Source: a virus. Taken from it: 31,111 nucleotides of DNA. The notes beneath the pieces were generated by a model. It saw only the letters and a list, made by a program, of their open reading frames with translations, made no database searches and was not told the origin of the DNA. The stretch spans positions 1-31,111 of the IMG/VR virus record IMGVR_UViG_3300034418_001534. One strand, 5' to 3'. Every line of letters starts with the position of its first letter. Position 1 is the first letter of the stretch. Shown piece by piece: positions 6,879 to 13,618 of this stretch. The position numbers were made by a program, and so were the translations under genes.

Positions 6879-7004
6879 ATGACTGACCAAGAGAAAGCCA
6901 CAAAGATTTTATTCTACCTTTTAGCGTTTACGATAGCGATGTTTGCACTAAGTGTATTAGCATTGATGTATGTTTATGTTCACCCTACAATAACTTTACG
7001 ATGA
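6879..7004 (+). CDS. Small membrane protein (41 aa)
   Basis: From ATG 6879 the frame gives MTDQEKATKI followed by one long hydrophobic helix (~11-33, LFYLLAFTIAMFALSVLALMYVY) and a short tail. Upstream starts in the same frame would overlap the HNH gene. It ends in an ATGA overlap with the next gene. Probably an inner-membrane peptide; possible roles are superinfection exclusion or tethering replication to the membrane, neither shown by sequence. Confidence 0.6.
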   Translation: MTDQEKATKILFYLLAFTIAMFALSVLALMYVYVHPTITLR

Positions 7005-7534
7005 TAGTATTAGACCAACAACAAAAGATTGCAGATTATTGGAAGAATATATGCAAGAATTACAGCATTCAAAACAACAGACAAAGACACAACGTTATCT
7101 ACCGACACGCATTTGCAATGGCGGTTCTTGAGAACAGCGTTCTACCTATGAAGGTTATCGGCAATATGATTGACCGAGACCACGCTACGGTAATCCACGC
7201 AAGAAAGAATCATCAGACCAATTACTTGTACGACAAGAAGTATGCTGCTGCATACCTTCAGATAAGTAATAAAATCAAAGATTTTTGTGAGGAATATGAC
7301 GATAGTCTTATGGTATTGCTCAAGAGTCGAGCGGTCAAGATAACAGATGAGGGATTGCTAAGAGAACTTGAAGAAACTCAAGAACGTAAAATAAAGCGTT
7401 TAGAGGACAAATATAAGTCAGAGGCGGAAACCCTCCGCTTGGAGAACAAAGCACTCTCTAAAACGCTTACAAAAGCCTTAGAAAGAAACCATTATCTTCA
7501 CGAGGAGTTAGCAAGACTAAAGAATATAATATGA
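7001..7534 (+). CDS. DnaA domain IV-like DNA-binding protein with C-terminal coiled coil
   Basis: Residues ~28-70 match the DnaA C-terminal (domain IV) signature: VIYRHAFAMAVLE, then IGNMIDRDHATVIHARK at 53-69, comparable to the DnaA box-reading motif GGRDHTTVLHA. The AAA+ ATPase domain of DnaA is absent. Residues ~110-175 form a charged coiled coil (ERKIKRLEDKYKSEAETLRL...). It may bind DnaA-box-like sites on the phage or host chromosome and recruit replication proteins, or block host initiation. It shares ATGA junctions with both neighbours. Confidence 0.75.
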   Translation: MIVLDQQQKIADYWKNICKNYSIQNNRQRHNVIYRHAFAMAVLENSVLPMKVIGNMIDRDHATVIHARKNHQTNYLYDKKYAAAYLQISNKIKDFCEEYDDSLMVLLKSRAVKITDEGLLRELEETQERKIKRLEDKYKSEAETLRLENKALSKTLTKALERNHYLHEELARLKNII

Positions 7535-8034
7535 TTGAGGTTGCTGTAACACCTTCTATGTATAGAGCTGCTAAACAGCGTTTCGAGTTCGGAGCGTTGA
7601 GGGCTTCGATAACAAAAGGTGGAGGCAACCTTGCCGGTGCTTTGGGTGAACTTGCATATATAGAGTGGCTAACCAAACAAGGGTATAGGGTTGAGGATAC
7701 AAGCACCTACGATTATGATATAATAGTCAATGGCTTCAAGGTCGATGTCAAGACCAAGAGGATAAACAACAAACCGGCTGACAATTATCGTGTTGCTGTT
7801 GCCTCAGCAAACACAACTCAGAAGTGCGACTTCTATTTCTTTGCATATTGCTTGTACAACACGAACAAGGTTTACTTGTCGGGCTATTGTGCGAAGGCTC
7901 AATACTTCGAGAAAGCATCTTTCAGAAAGCAAGGTATGGCTGACCCAAACGGAGACAATCCTAACTACAAATTCGCTGCGGATTGCTACATTATGAAGCA
8001 TATAAGCCTAAATAAATTCAAGACTTTTGGTTAA
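7531..8034 (+). CDS. PD-(D/E)XK-type nuclease-like protein
   Basis: The 167-residue protein has GNLAGALGELAYIEWL with Glu40, then YDYDIIVNGFKVDVKTKR with Asp63, Asp72 and Lys74. The spacing fits the PD-(D/E)XK core (E in the first helix, D, then D-x-K). Downstream strands (CDFYFFAYCLYN..KVYLSGY) resemble the back half of restriction-endonuclease folds. Possible roles are host DNA degradation or a recombination nuclease. The family beyond the fold is not recognised. It is the last gene of a unit; leader motif 3 follows. Confidence 0.65.
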   Translation: MIEVAVTPSMYRAAKQRFEFGALRASITKGGGNLAGALGELAYIEWLTKQGYRVEDTSTYDYDIIVNGFKVDVKTKRINNKPADNYRVAVASANTTQKCDFYFFAYCLYNTNKVYLSGYCAKAQYFEKASFRKQGMADPNGDNPNYKFAADCYIMKHISLNKFKTFG

Positions 8035-8040
8035 TTAAAA

Positions 8041-8080
8041 TACTTTTTTTAACATTGAGTGTTTAACCAACTTAAATTTT
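8041..8080 (+). promoter_or_regulatory. Leader motif copy 3
   Basis: The sequence TAC-T7-AACATTG (T-run 8044-8050) is followed after seven bases by AACCAACTTAAATTTT (8065-8080), directly touching the ATG at 8081. It has the same spacing as copy 1 and the same AACCAACTTAA as copy 2. Confidence 0.62.
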
Positions 8081-8422
8081 ATGGAAACTGTTACAAAACA
8101 CAACTACGAAAGCGTCCAAGGATTAGAAGGTCGCTATGTAAATCAGCACTTATGGTCTGATGTTAATCCGGTAGGAAAGATTATCTCTACACGAGGTAAG
8201 AATTTCGTTACGATTCAACCAATGTCTGCCGGAGAGAACAAGACCAAGATGGAATTTGTGGTCGGAGGTTTTTCCGGTCATTGCATAAATCAGTATGCGC
8301 AGAAATACGATTTCTTTGAGGACGGAGAGCCTTATGAAGTCAGAATAAGTAAAACACAATTAGCTAATCGTTTTTGGAAAATCGAGGATAGTCCTTGCAA
8401 ATACTACGATTACAACTTTTAA
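8081..8422 (+). CDS. Hypothetical protein (113 aa)
   Basis: A soluble, probably beta-rich protein (GRYVNQHLWSDVNPVGKIIS, TRGKNFVTIQPMSAGENKTK) with a Tyr/Asp-rich end. It forms a unit of its own between leader motif 3 and the hairpin at 8431, so it may be strongly expressed. The length and beta pattern would suit a small DNA- or protein-binding factor. No family recognised. Confidence 0.7.
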   Translation: METVTKHNYESVQGLEGRYVNQHLWSDVNPVGKIISTRGKNFVTIQPMSAGENKTKMEFVVGGFSGHCINQYAQKYDFFEDGEPYEVRISKTQLANRFWKIEDSPCKYYDYNF

Positions 8423-8430
8423 TCAAAATC

Positions 8431-8455
8431 GGGAGGGTGCAAATCCCTCCCTTAT
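8431..8455 (+). terminator. Hairpin, probable weak terminator
   Basis: A perfect seven-pair stem GGGAGGG / CCCTCCC closes the loop TGCAAAT eight bases after the stop at 8422. Only TTATTA follows instead of a solid T-run, so termination may be partial, or it may act as an RNA-stabilising 3' hairpin. Confidence 0.65.
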
Positions 8456-8462
8456 TACAACT

Positions 8463-8693
8463 ATGGGAACAAATGTAAAAGTTCAAAACAAGAAGAATCT
8501 AAGACACGTAATACTATCCGGCTGTGATTGGTATATCGAGGCAGACTTCCACGAAGGACAAGAAGGTGATTGGAACAATCCTCGTATTGAGCACCATTGG
8601 GAAATCCTAACTATCTACAATAGCGATATGCAAGAGGTCTCTTATGGCGAGATATGGGACGCTATCGCAGAAAGAGCAGAGCATATATTGTAA
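8463..8693 (+). CDS. Hypothetical protein (76 aa)
   Basis: A small soluble protein (MGTNVKVQNKKNLRHVIL...) rich in Trp, Glu and His, including DWYIEADFHEGQEGDWNNP and HHWEIL. No motif recognised. It lies between the 8431 hairpin and the coiled-coil gene at 8700. Confidence 0.65.
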   Translation: MGTNVKVQNKKNLRHVILSGCDWYIEADFHEGQEGDWNNPRIEHHWEILTIYNSDMQEVSYGEIWDAIAERAEHIL

Positions 8694-8699
8694 TGAGCT

Positions 8700-8975
8700 A
8701 TGAATGGTTTTGCTACCTATGCTCTACGGGAGCAGTTGATTATCTTGTCAGAGATGATAAAGGACAACTTAGACAATCGTACTGCGGTATTACAACTCGA
8801 AGCACTTTACGCATCAATCAGCTTTTGTATCACATCAATCGAAAAGATTGAGAAGCGTATCCTTGATGCTCAAATCAAGAACGGATATCTCGAGATGGAT
8901 ATCCAAAAGCTCAAGTCTGAAAACAAGGAGTTGATAAAAAAAGTCGAGGACTTGACCGAGCGTATCGAATTATAG
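8700..8975 (+). CDS. Coiled-coil protein (91 aa)
   Basis: Six bases after the preceding stop. Residues ~45-90 form a strongly predicted coiled coil (KIEKRILDAQIK, KLKSENKELIKKVEDL). A competing frame beginning at 8693 gives a Cys/Arg-rich 52-residue product that stops at 8851 and looks like a shadow. Probably oligomeric; function unknown. Confidence 0.65.
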   Translation: MNGFATYALREQLIILSEMIKDNLDNRTAVLQLEALYASISFCITSIEKIEKRILDAQIKNGYLEMDIQKLKSENKELIKKVEDLTERIEL

Positions 8976-9006
8976 TTTATATTCCACGGTATGAACCGAT
9001 TATGGA

Positions 9007-9531
9007 ATGACGCTTCTTGACAAACTTGCAGAGAGAGATTCTGATTGGATAAGAATGGCTCAGTCTTTCGGATTAACCATTGATTCTGCAAGAGAACTTG
9101 TGCAAGATATGTACGTCAAACTCTACGACAAAACCACTCTCGATAAAATCAAGTACGGAGATGATGATGTGAACACGTTCTATGTTTACGTTACTTTAAG
9201 GAACTTATACTATGATAGGCAGAGAGTTAAGATAACCTATGTTGATTTAGATGAAGCTATCAATGACGAGCCGGATTTGATTGAGTCAAAGCATTTGCTT
9301 GAGGAATTGCTCAACGCAATATCAGACACCATAGAAGATTTGCATTGGTACGACAAGAAGATATTTGAAATCTACTACGGAGACAATAAAACAATCAGAG
9401 CCTTGAGTGAGGATAGTAAGATAAGTCAAAGTTCAATTTTTAATACACTAAAAAATGTCAGAACAAAAATCAAAGAAAACCACAAGGAAGCGTACGAAGA
9501 GTACCGCCAAGCCAAAGGTGAAAAAGAGTAG
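9007..9531 (+). CDS. Sigma-70-like RNA polymerase factor (174 aa)
   Basis: The protein has the two-helix-bundle layout of small (ECF-type) sigma factors. An N-terminal region ~10-75 (DSARELVQDMYVKLYDK, then VNTFYVYVTLRNLYYDRQR) resembles region 2. A C-terminal helix-turn-helix ~125-158 (YYGDNKTIRALSEDSKISQSSIFNTLKNVRTKIKEN) resembles region 4. It would direct host RNA polymerase to phage promoters, perhaps for late genes or for the T-run leader motifs. Phage terminase-small-subunit-like HTH proteins are an alternative. Its 3' end overlaps the next gene by 77 bases in another frame. Confidence 0.62.
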   Translation: MTLLDKLAERDSDWIRMAQSFGLTIDSARELVQDMYVKLYDKTTLDKIKYGDDDVNTFYVYVTLRNLYYDRQRVKITYVDLDEAINDEPDLIESKHLLEELLNAISDTIEDLHWYDKKIFEIYYGDNKTIRALSEDSKISQSSIFNTLKNVRTKIKENHKEAYEEYRQAKGEKE

Positions 9532-9904
9532 AGGTCTCGGAGATGATATCGAGAAGATTACAGAAGCAACCGGTATCAAGAAAGCAGTAGAATGGTTCAG
9601 CGAAGCAACCGGAATCGATTGTGGCTGTGATGCTCGTAAGGAGAAGCTCAACAGAATCTTCCCCAACAAGAGTAATGTCCTTTGCCTTGAGCAAGGAGAG
9701 TATGAAACTCTCAAGCAATTCTTCAGCAACTTTGATGGCAGAGCAATCGAGGGACAATACCAAGAACCATTAGCAAGAATACACGCAAGAGTATTCCAAC
9801 ATAAGTTCGCAGTTCCTTGTACTTGTTCTCCGAAGGAATGGAAATACCTAATCGCTGACTTGAAAGGCATATACAAATCCTATGACTCCGGAGCAACTGT
9901 TTAA
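9455..9904 (+). CDS. Basic-tailed Cys-containing hypothetical protein (149 aa)
   Basis: The N-terminal ~27 residues are disordered and highly basic (KKTTRKRTKSTAKPKVKKSR), suggesting nucleic-acid contact. The body has IKKAVEWFSEATGIDCGCDARKEKLNRIF (~41-69), a block I recall from many Bacteroidota phage proteins, and later a second Cys motif, CTC. The four cysteines might bind zinc. It overlaps the sigma-like gene by 77 bases, one of the longest same-strand overlaps here, and the next gene by 23. Function unknown. Confidence 0.72.
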   Translation: MSEQKSKKTTRKRTKSTAKPKVKKSRGLGDDIEKITEATGIKKAVEWFSEATGIDCGCDARKEKLNRIFPNKSNVLCLEQGEYETLKQFFSNFDGRAIEGQYQEPLARIHARVFQHKFAVPCTCSPKEWKYLIADLKGIYKSYDSGATV

Positions 9905-10274
9905 TATCGTCAAGATTACACACGTTCCGGATTTAAAATGGTGTGATACTTACAACGCAAAAGTCGATTGTTACTCGGAGAGGTACAAAATGGACATAGA
10001 GTTGAAGTGTCGCAATAAGCATTACGATGAGCTTATGATTGAGAAGGATAAGTATGATTCGTTGATGCAAAGGTCAAGTAGGTATAACACCACTCCTATT
10101 TACATAAACAGCACTCCTAAGGGTGTTTTTGTGTTCAACCTTGGGGCTGTGCCGGAACCTCAATGGAAAGACAAGGGTGGGCTTCCTACGACCTCACACT
10201 TCAACAACAAAACATTGATAGTCAAGACGGTAGGATTCCTACCTATTAACTTAGCTAAGAAAATAAGTGAGTAA
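9882..10274 (+). CDS. PD-(D/E)XK-like nuclease, small (130 aa)
   Basis: The motif MDIELKCRNKHYDELMIEK (residues ~37-55) has the E-L-K (Glu40, Lys42) element typical of the second half of the PD-(D/E)XK active site. Asp29, and possibly Asp17 or Asp22, are candidates for the first acid. The spacing and the following Tyr/Glu/Lys helix resemble small phage resolvase-like or VRR-type nucleases. It is the last gene before leader motif 4. The nuclease call rests on one motif. Confidence 0.55.
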   Translation: MTPEQLFNIVKITHVPDLKWCDTYNAKVDCYSERYKMDIELKCRNKHYDELMIEKDKYDSLMQRSSRYNTTPIYINSTPKGVFVFNLGAVPEPQWKDKGGLPTTSHFNNKTLIVKTVGFLPINLAKKISE

Positions 10275-10291
10275 TTTTTTTGTTAATAACT

Positions 10292-10339
10292 AAACTTTTT
10301 TTAAACTTGCTTATGGAACTAACTAAAAAACAACCAACT
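10292..10339 (+). promoter_or_regulatory. Leader motif copy 4 (extended spacing)
   Basis: The sequence AAAC-T7-AAACTTG (T-run 10296-10302) is followed 22 bases later by AACCAAC (10332-10338), one base before the ATG at 10340. AACCAAC appears again at 10506-10512 before the ATG at 10518 without a T-run. This suggests the T-run block and the AACCAAC block may be separate elements, for example promoter and translation signal. Confidence 0.5.
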
Positions 10340-10498
10340 ATGAATTATTCAATGATTATCAATCGTGTCGAGCTTGACTCTGACAATCTAAACGACCTTA
10401 TCGAGATTGCTGTCGATTATGGTGTGTGTCCATCTACCGAGATTTACAAGAATGGTGTCCCGATGAGAGAGACTATGGCAGATTTTATTCAGTACTAA
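10340..10498 (+). CDS. Hypothetical small protein (52 aa)
   Basis: The start MNYSMIINRVELDS at 10340 directly follows AACCAACT. Upstream in-frame starts would run into the T-run motif. The protein is acidic (DSDNLNDLIEIAVDYG) with a C-terminal MADFIQY. No family recognised. Confidence 0.6.
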   Translation: MNYSMIINRVELDSDNLNDLIEIAVDYGVCPSTEIYKNGVPMRETMADFIQY

Positions 10499-10517
10499 TC
10501 AATAACAACCAACTATT

Positions 10518-10844
10518 ATGACGATTGCAGAACATTTTTACAACCGTATGGAAGACATCGAGGAGATGATGATTATGCAAGACCACGAAGGTCTTGACAA
10601 TTACGGATTATCACTAACGTACAATCCCGATGACGATGAATGGGTATGGCTATTATCTTGGGGAGGTCCTTCTGAGGAGATAGTTATGATTGGCAGAGGC
10701 AACAATGCTAAGTTCAGATATATCTACAAGGATTGGTTTACGAGAAAGGAGTACGGAATTACCTCACCTATGGAGGAGGTAGCTCTCAAGACACTATTCA
10801 ATGATTGGTTTAACTGCGAAGAATTGAGAGATGTTTTACAGTAA
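10518..10844 (+). CDS. Hypothetical acidic protein (108 aa)
   Basis: The start follows an AACCAAC leader. The protein is acidic and rich in Trp and Met (MEDIEEMMIMQDHEGLDNYG, DDDEWVWLLSWGGPSEE). It sits just upstream of the exonuclease gene, so it might be a partner or inhibitor, but there is no motif evidence. The end overlaps the ATG at 10831 by 14 bases. Confidence 0.65.
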   Translation: MTIAEHFYNRMEDIEEMMIMQDHEGLDNYGLSLTYNPDDDEWVWLLSWGGPSEEIVMIGRGNNAKFRYIYKDWFTRKEYGITSPMEEVALKTLFNDWFNCEELRDVLQ

Positions 10845-11619
10845 CAAAGAAATCTTGATGCTCGATGGCATCTACCACGAGGTAGGTCATCTTGAGCAGT
10901 TAGCTAAGGAGGACGAGCATTACTACGGATACTTGGGCAAGGCAGCATTGTCCTCAAGTTCTATCAAGATGCTATTACAATCTCCCAAGACTTACCATTA
11001 TGTTACTACCTATGGTCAAGACAACAATTCCAAGGCATTGCTTATCGGTAAGCTGTTTCACTTAGCGGTACTCGAGCCACACAAGATGGACGAGGTAAGA
11101 GTCGTACCGGTCAAGAGTAGAAATACTAAGGCATTCAAGGAGGCAGCCGAAGAAGGAGGAGAGGTTATAACGGAAGCAGAAGAAAGTCAGATTAGAAGAT
11201 TGCAAGATGCGATGCTTCGCAATGAGAAGGTACTTAGTTATCTCAAAGGTGCTCAGTTTGAAATCCCTCGAGTAGATGAGCTTGATGGAATGCCATTCCG
11301 AGCTAAGGCAGATATCCTTCAAGGAGACCATATCATTGACCTCAAGACAACAAGCGACCTCAACGCATTCAAGTATTCAGCATATAAATATGGTTACGAT
11401 ATTCAAGCGTATATTTACTGCAACCTATTTGGAGTGCCACCGGAGAACTTCCATTTCGTAGCTATCGACAAAGGTAGCCTTGACATCGGAGTGTATCACG
11501 TTAGTGAGGAGTTCTATGAGAAGGGCAAGGAGAGGACTCGTAAGGGTATAGATTTGTACCGTAAGTTCTTCCAAGAAGGTATTGACTTAGACAGCTACTA
11601 TATAGAGGAGACGTTATGA
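10831..11619 (+). CDS. RecE/Exonuclease VIII-like PD-(D/E)XK nuclease
   Basis: The layout matches phage RecE/ExoVIII-type (PDDEXK_1-like) nucleases. LSSSSIKMLLQSPKTYHYV (~40-58) is followed by IGKLFHLAVLEP with His77. Then come RAKADILQGDHIIDLKTTSD with Asp161, Asp170 and Lys172, and YDIQAYIY with Gln192. These are the H, D, D-x-K and QxxxY elements. It would digest linear dsDNA from an end to produce ssDNA for annealing; the SSB-tailed protein could be its partner, though no RecT-type annealase was recognised. ATG 10858 (MLDGIYHEV...) is an alternative start that avoids overlap. It ends in an ATGA overlap with the glycosyltransferase gene. Confidence 0.85.
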   Translation: MFYSNKEILMLDGIYHEVGHLEQLAKEDEHYYGYLGKAALSSSSIKMLLQSPKTYHYVTTYGQDNNSKALLIGKLFHLAVLEPHKMDEVRVVPVKSRNTKAFKEAAEEGGEVITEAEESQIRRLQDAMLRNEKVLSYLKGAQFEIPRVDELDGMPFRAKADILQGDHIIDLKTTSDLNAFKYSAYKYGYDIQAYIYCNLFGVPPENFHFVAIDKGSLDIGVYHVSEEFYEKGKERTRKGIDLYRKFFQEGIDLDSYYIEETL

Positions 11620-12344
11620 TACCAAAGAAGATTCATCAGATTTACTTTCCGTGGAATGGTCCTTTCGAGGACATTCCTATTTTTGTTAAGAGCAGAAAGA
11701 TTATCCTTGACTTGCATCCGGATTGGGAATACAAGTTATGGGGAGAGGAGGAATCTCTTGAGCTTGTTAGGAAACACGCTCCCGATATGGAGCTATTCTA
11801 TCTTGGTCTAAGATACAACATACAACGAGTAGACTTCATCAAGTTTCTTGTTCTCAAGGTACACGGTGGATTCTATGTAGACTTAGACTCGTATTGCATC
11901 AAGCCGTTTGATGATTTAATCGGCAAGAGGTTCATACTGCATACGCTTCAGCATATGCTACCCGACCACAAGGAATTTGTGCAGAATGACTTTATGGCTT
12001 CCGAGCCTAACTTCAAGTTTTGGGATATAATCTTCAAGGAGATAGTTACCAATTATAACGAGAAGTCGAGCAACCCTATATACGACCAATGGAAAGGTCG
12101 ATTTGTTTTGCAAACCACCGGTCCCCGCTTTTTATCAAGAGTCGTTAAAAACGTCCTACCGAGCTACAAGCCACACAAAGTGGTGTGGACAAAGTGGCGT
12201 AACAATAATTGGGAACGTTTTGATAGAAACGACTATTACTTCGAATCATTTCAAACCGGCTCTTGGCTGTCTGATGTAAGCCCGAGCCTAAAAGCTAATA
12301 AATTATTCAACAAAAATGAAAACAGAGAAGATAGCGATAGGTAA
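11616..12344 (+). CDS. GT32-like glycosyltransferase (DxD)
   Basis: The 242-residue protein begins MIPKKIHQIYFPW, the start typical of capsular/Och1-type GT32 (Gly_transf_sug) enzymes. It has the family core YNIQRVDFIKFLVLKVHGGF followed by YVDLDSYC, where Asp89-x-Asp91 is the metal and nucleotide-sugar binding DxD. A later TGPRF motif (~168) also fits. In this cassette, with a second glycosyltransferase and a TET/JBP-like oxidase, the acceptor may be an oxidised base in phage DNA; host surface glycan is the alternative. The end overlaps the ParB-like gene by 29 bases. Confidence 0.85.
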   Translation: MIPKKIHQIYFPWNGPFEDIPIFVKSRKIILDLHPDWEYKLWGEEESLELVRKHAPDMELFYLGLRYNIQRVDFIKFLVLKVHGGFYVDLDSYCIKPFDDLIGKRFILHTLQHMLPDHKEFVQNDFMASEPNFKFWDIIFKEIVTNYNEKSSNPIYDQWKGRFVLQTTGPRFLSRVVKNVLPSYKPHKVVWTKWRNNNWERFDRNDYYFESFQTGSWLSDVSPSLKANKLFNKNENREDSDR

Positions 12345-12903
12345 GGTATTCTTATCTCCAACGAATCCGAGAGTAATCAAGAACGACAAGTTCAAGAAAC
12401 TTGTGAATAGCATTAGGGAGTTCCCCGAGATGCTCAAGGTTAGACCTATTGTTGTAGATGAGGACAATGTTGTTCTTGGAGGCAATATGCGATTACGTGC
12501 TTGTATCGAAGCCGGTCTGAAAGAAGTGCATATTATCAAGGCATCAGAGTTCAACGATGAGCAGAAGAAAGAGTTTGTCATCAAAGACAACAGCTCATTC
12601 GGAGAATGGGATTGGGATATTCTTGCTAACGAATGGGAGATAGAGGACTTGAATGATTGGGGATTGGATATTCCGGCATCATACTTTGATGATGATGTTG
12701 AGCCGGAGTTCGATATGGACGAGCTTGACAAAGAGCTTGATACATACATCAACGCAAAGGTCAAGCAGATTACTATGTACTTTGACAACGACCAATACGA
12801 GCAAGTTTTAAGCAGTCTACAATCTATTGCAATCAGCGAAGGTCTTGACAACAATACCGATGTTGTGTTGCACCTAATCGAAATGTATGAAGCTGAAGAA
12901 TAA
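12316..12903 (+). CDS. ParB/Srx-fold protein (195 aa)
   Basis: The N-terminal ~75 residues match the ParB N-terminal fold: LSPTNPRVIKNDKFKKLVNSI, then RPIVVDEDNVVLGGNMRLRA (residues ~43-62, the GGNxR phosphate/nucleotide loop). A linker DNSSFGEWDWDILANEW is typical of ParB-like proteins beside DNA-modification genes in phages and mobile elements. The HTH of partition ParB is not seen, so a CTP/ATP-dependent or nuclease role tied to base modification is more likely than plasmid partition. It overlaps genes on both sides, indicating tight coupling with the cassette. Confidence 0.82.
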   Translation: MKTEKIAIGKVFLSPTNPRVIKNDKFKKLVNSIREFPEMLKVRPIVVDEDNVVLGGNMRLRACIEAGLKEVHIIKASEFNDEQKKEFVIKDNSSFGEWDWDILANEWEIEDLNDWGLDIPASYFDDDVEPEFDMDELDKELDTYINAKVKQITMYFDNDQYEQVLSSLQSIAISEGLDNNTDVVLHLIEMYEAEE

Positions 12904-13618
12904 ATGGTTGGCTCTTGTTCCAAGCAAGGGCAGACCGGAGGAATTTGCCAAGAGCTGTAAGCCATTACTTGAGACATTGCCGATTGATTCGGCAGTTTTA
13001 CTTGAGAAAAGCGACTACGATAAGTACGACTATCCGAACAAGATACTACTCGACAAAGAGAACCAAGGCATCGGATATGCTATACACTTTGCTCGGCTAT
13101 GGGCAGAGGAAAACGGATACGATGTTATCTTCAAGATAGATGATGATGTTACCAAGATAGGAGCAGTCCACGAGGACTTGGAGACTATCGACCATTACCT
13201 ACATAAATATGAGGATTGTGCCGGAGTGAGCTTCCCATACTCTTTTGAGTTTTACGATGTTACCAAGAAAAAGTTGTTCAGTCATATAAATAAACGGTTC
13301 CAAACTTGTTATATAATAAAGACTAAATTCTTCAAGACAACGGAACGGCTCAAGCAGATAGAGGATTTCTTCTACTATATGATGGCTATTAGAAACAACG
13401 GATTTGTGCTGAGGTGTTCAAAACACCCTATGCACACAGCACCGGTTGGAAGCAATGAGGGAGGAGCGCAATGCTTTGACCGAGCCAAGCTTTACCTTGA
13501 GGACATAAAGTTATTTAAGGAAATCGACCCGACAATCAAGGTTATCCACAAACCGGATAAGCATTGGAAGTACGAGCCGAAACTAACTGATAAAATGTAC
13601 AAGGCTAAGCCGATATGA
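12887..13618 (+). CDS. GT-A glycosyltransferase, TET-associated type
   Basis: The protein begins MKLKNKWLALVPSKGRPEEF, a VPSxGR start seen in phage GT-A enzymes. It has NQGIGYAIHFARLWA (~59-73) and FKIDDDV with Asp85-Asp87 as the metal-binding DxD. It overlaps the ParB-like gene by 17 bases and meets the TET/JBP-like oxidase gene in an ATGA overlap. Glycosyltransferases of this sort next to TET-like oxidases are known from phage hypermodification clusters, where they glycosylate hydroxymethyl bases in DNA. The donor sugar cannot be read from sequence. Confidence 0.78.
   Translation: MKLKNKWLALVPSKGRPEEFAKSCKPLLETLPIDSAVLLEKSDYDKYDYPNKILLDKENQGIGYAIHFARLWAEENGYDVIFKIDDDVTKIGAVHEDLETIDHYLHKYEDCAGVSFPYSFEFYDVTKKKLFSHINKRFQTCYIIKTKFFKTTERLKQIEDFFYYMMAIRNNGFVLRCSKHPMHTAPVGSNEGGAQCFDRAKLYLEDIKLFKEIDPTIKVIHKPDKHWKYEPKLTDKMYKAKPI

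Noticed and set aside
8693-8851. ATG-started frame giving a Cys/Arg-rich 52-residue product
   Set aside because: It overlaps the coiled-coil gene at 8700 in another frame; the 8700 frame is longer and has regular protein-like sequence.
12303-12977. Long minus-strand open frame (224 codons)
   Set aside because: Ser-rich shadow antisense to the ParB-like gene.
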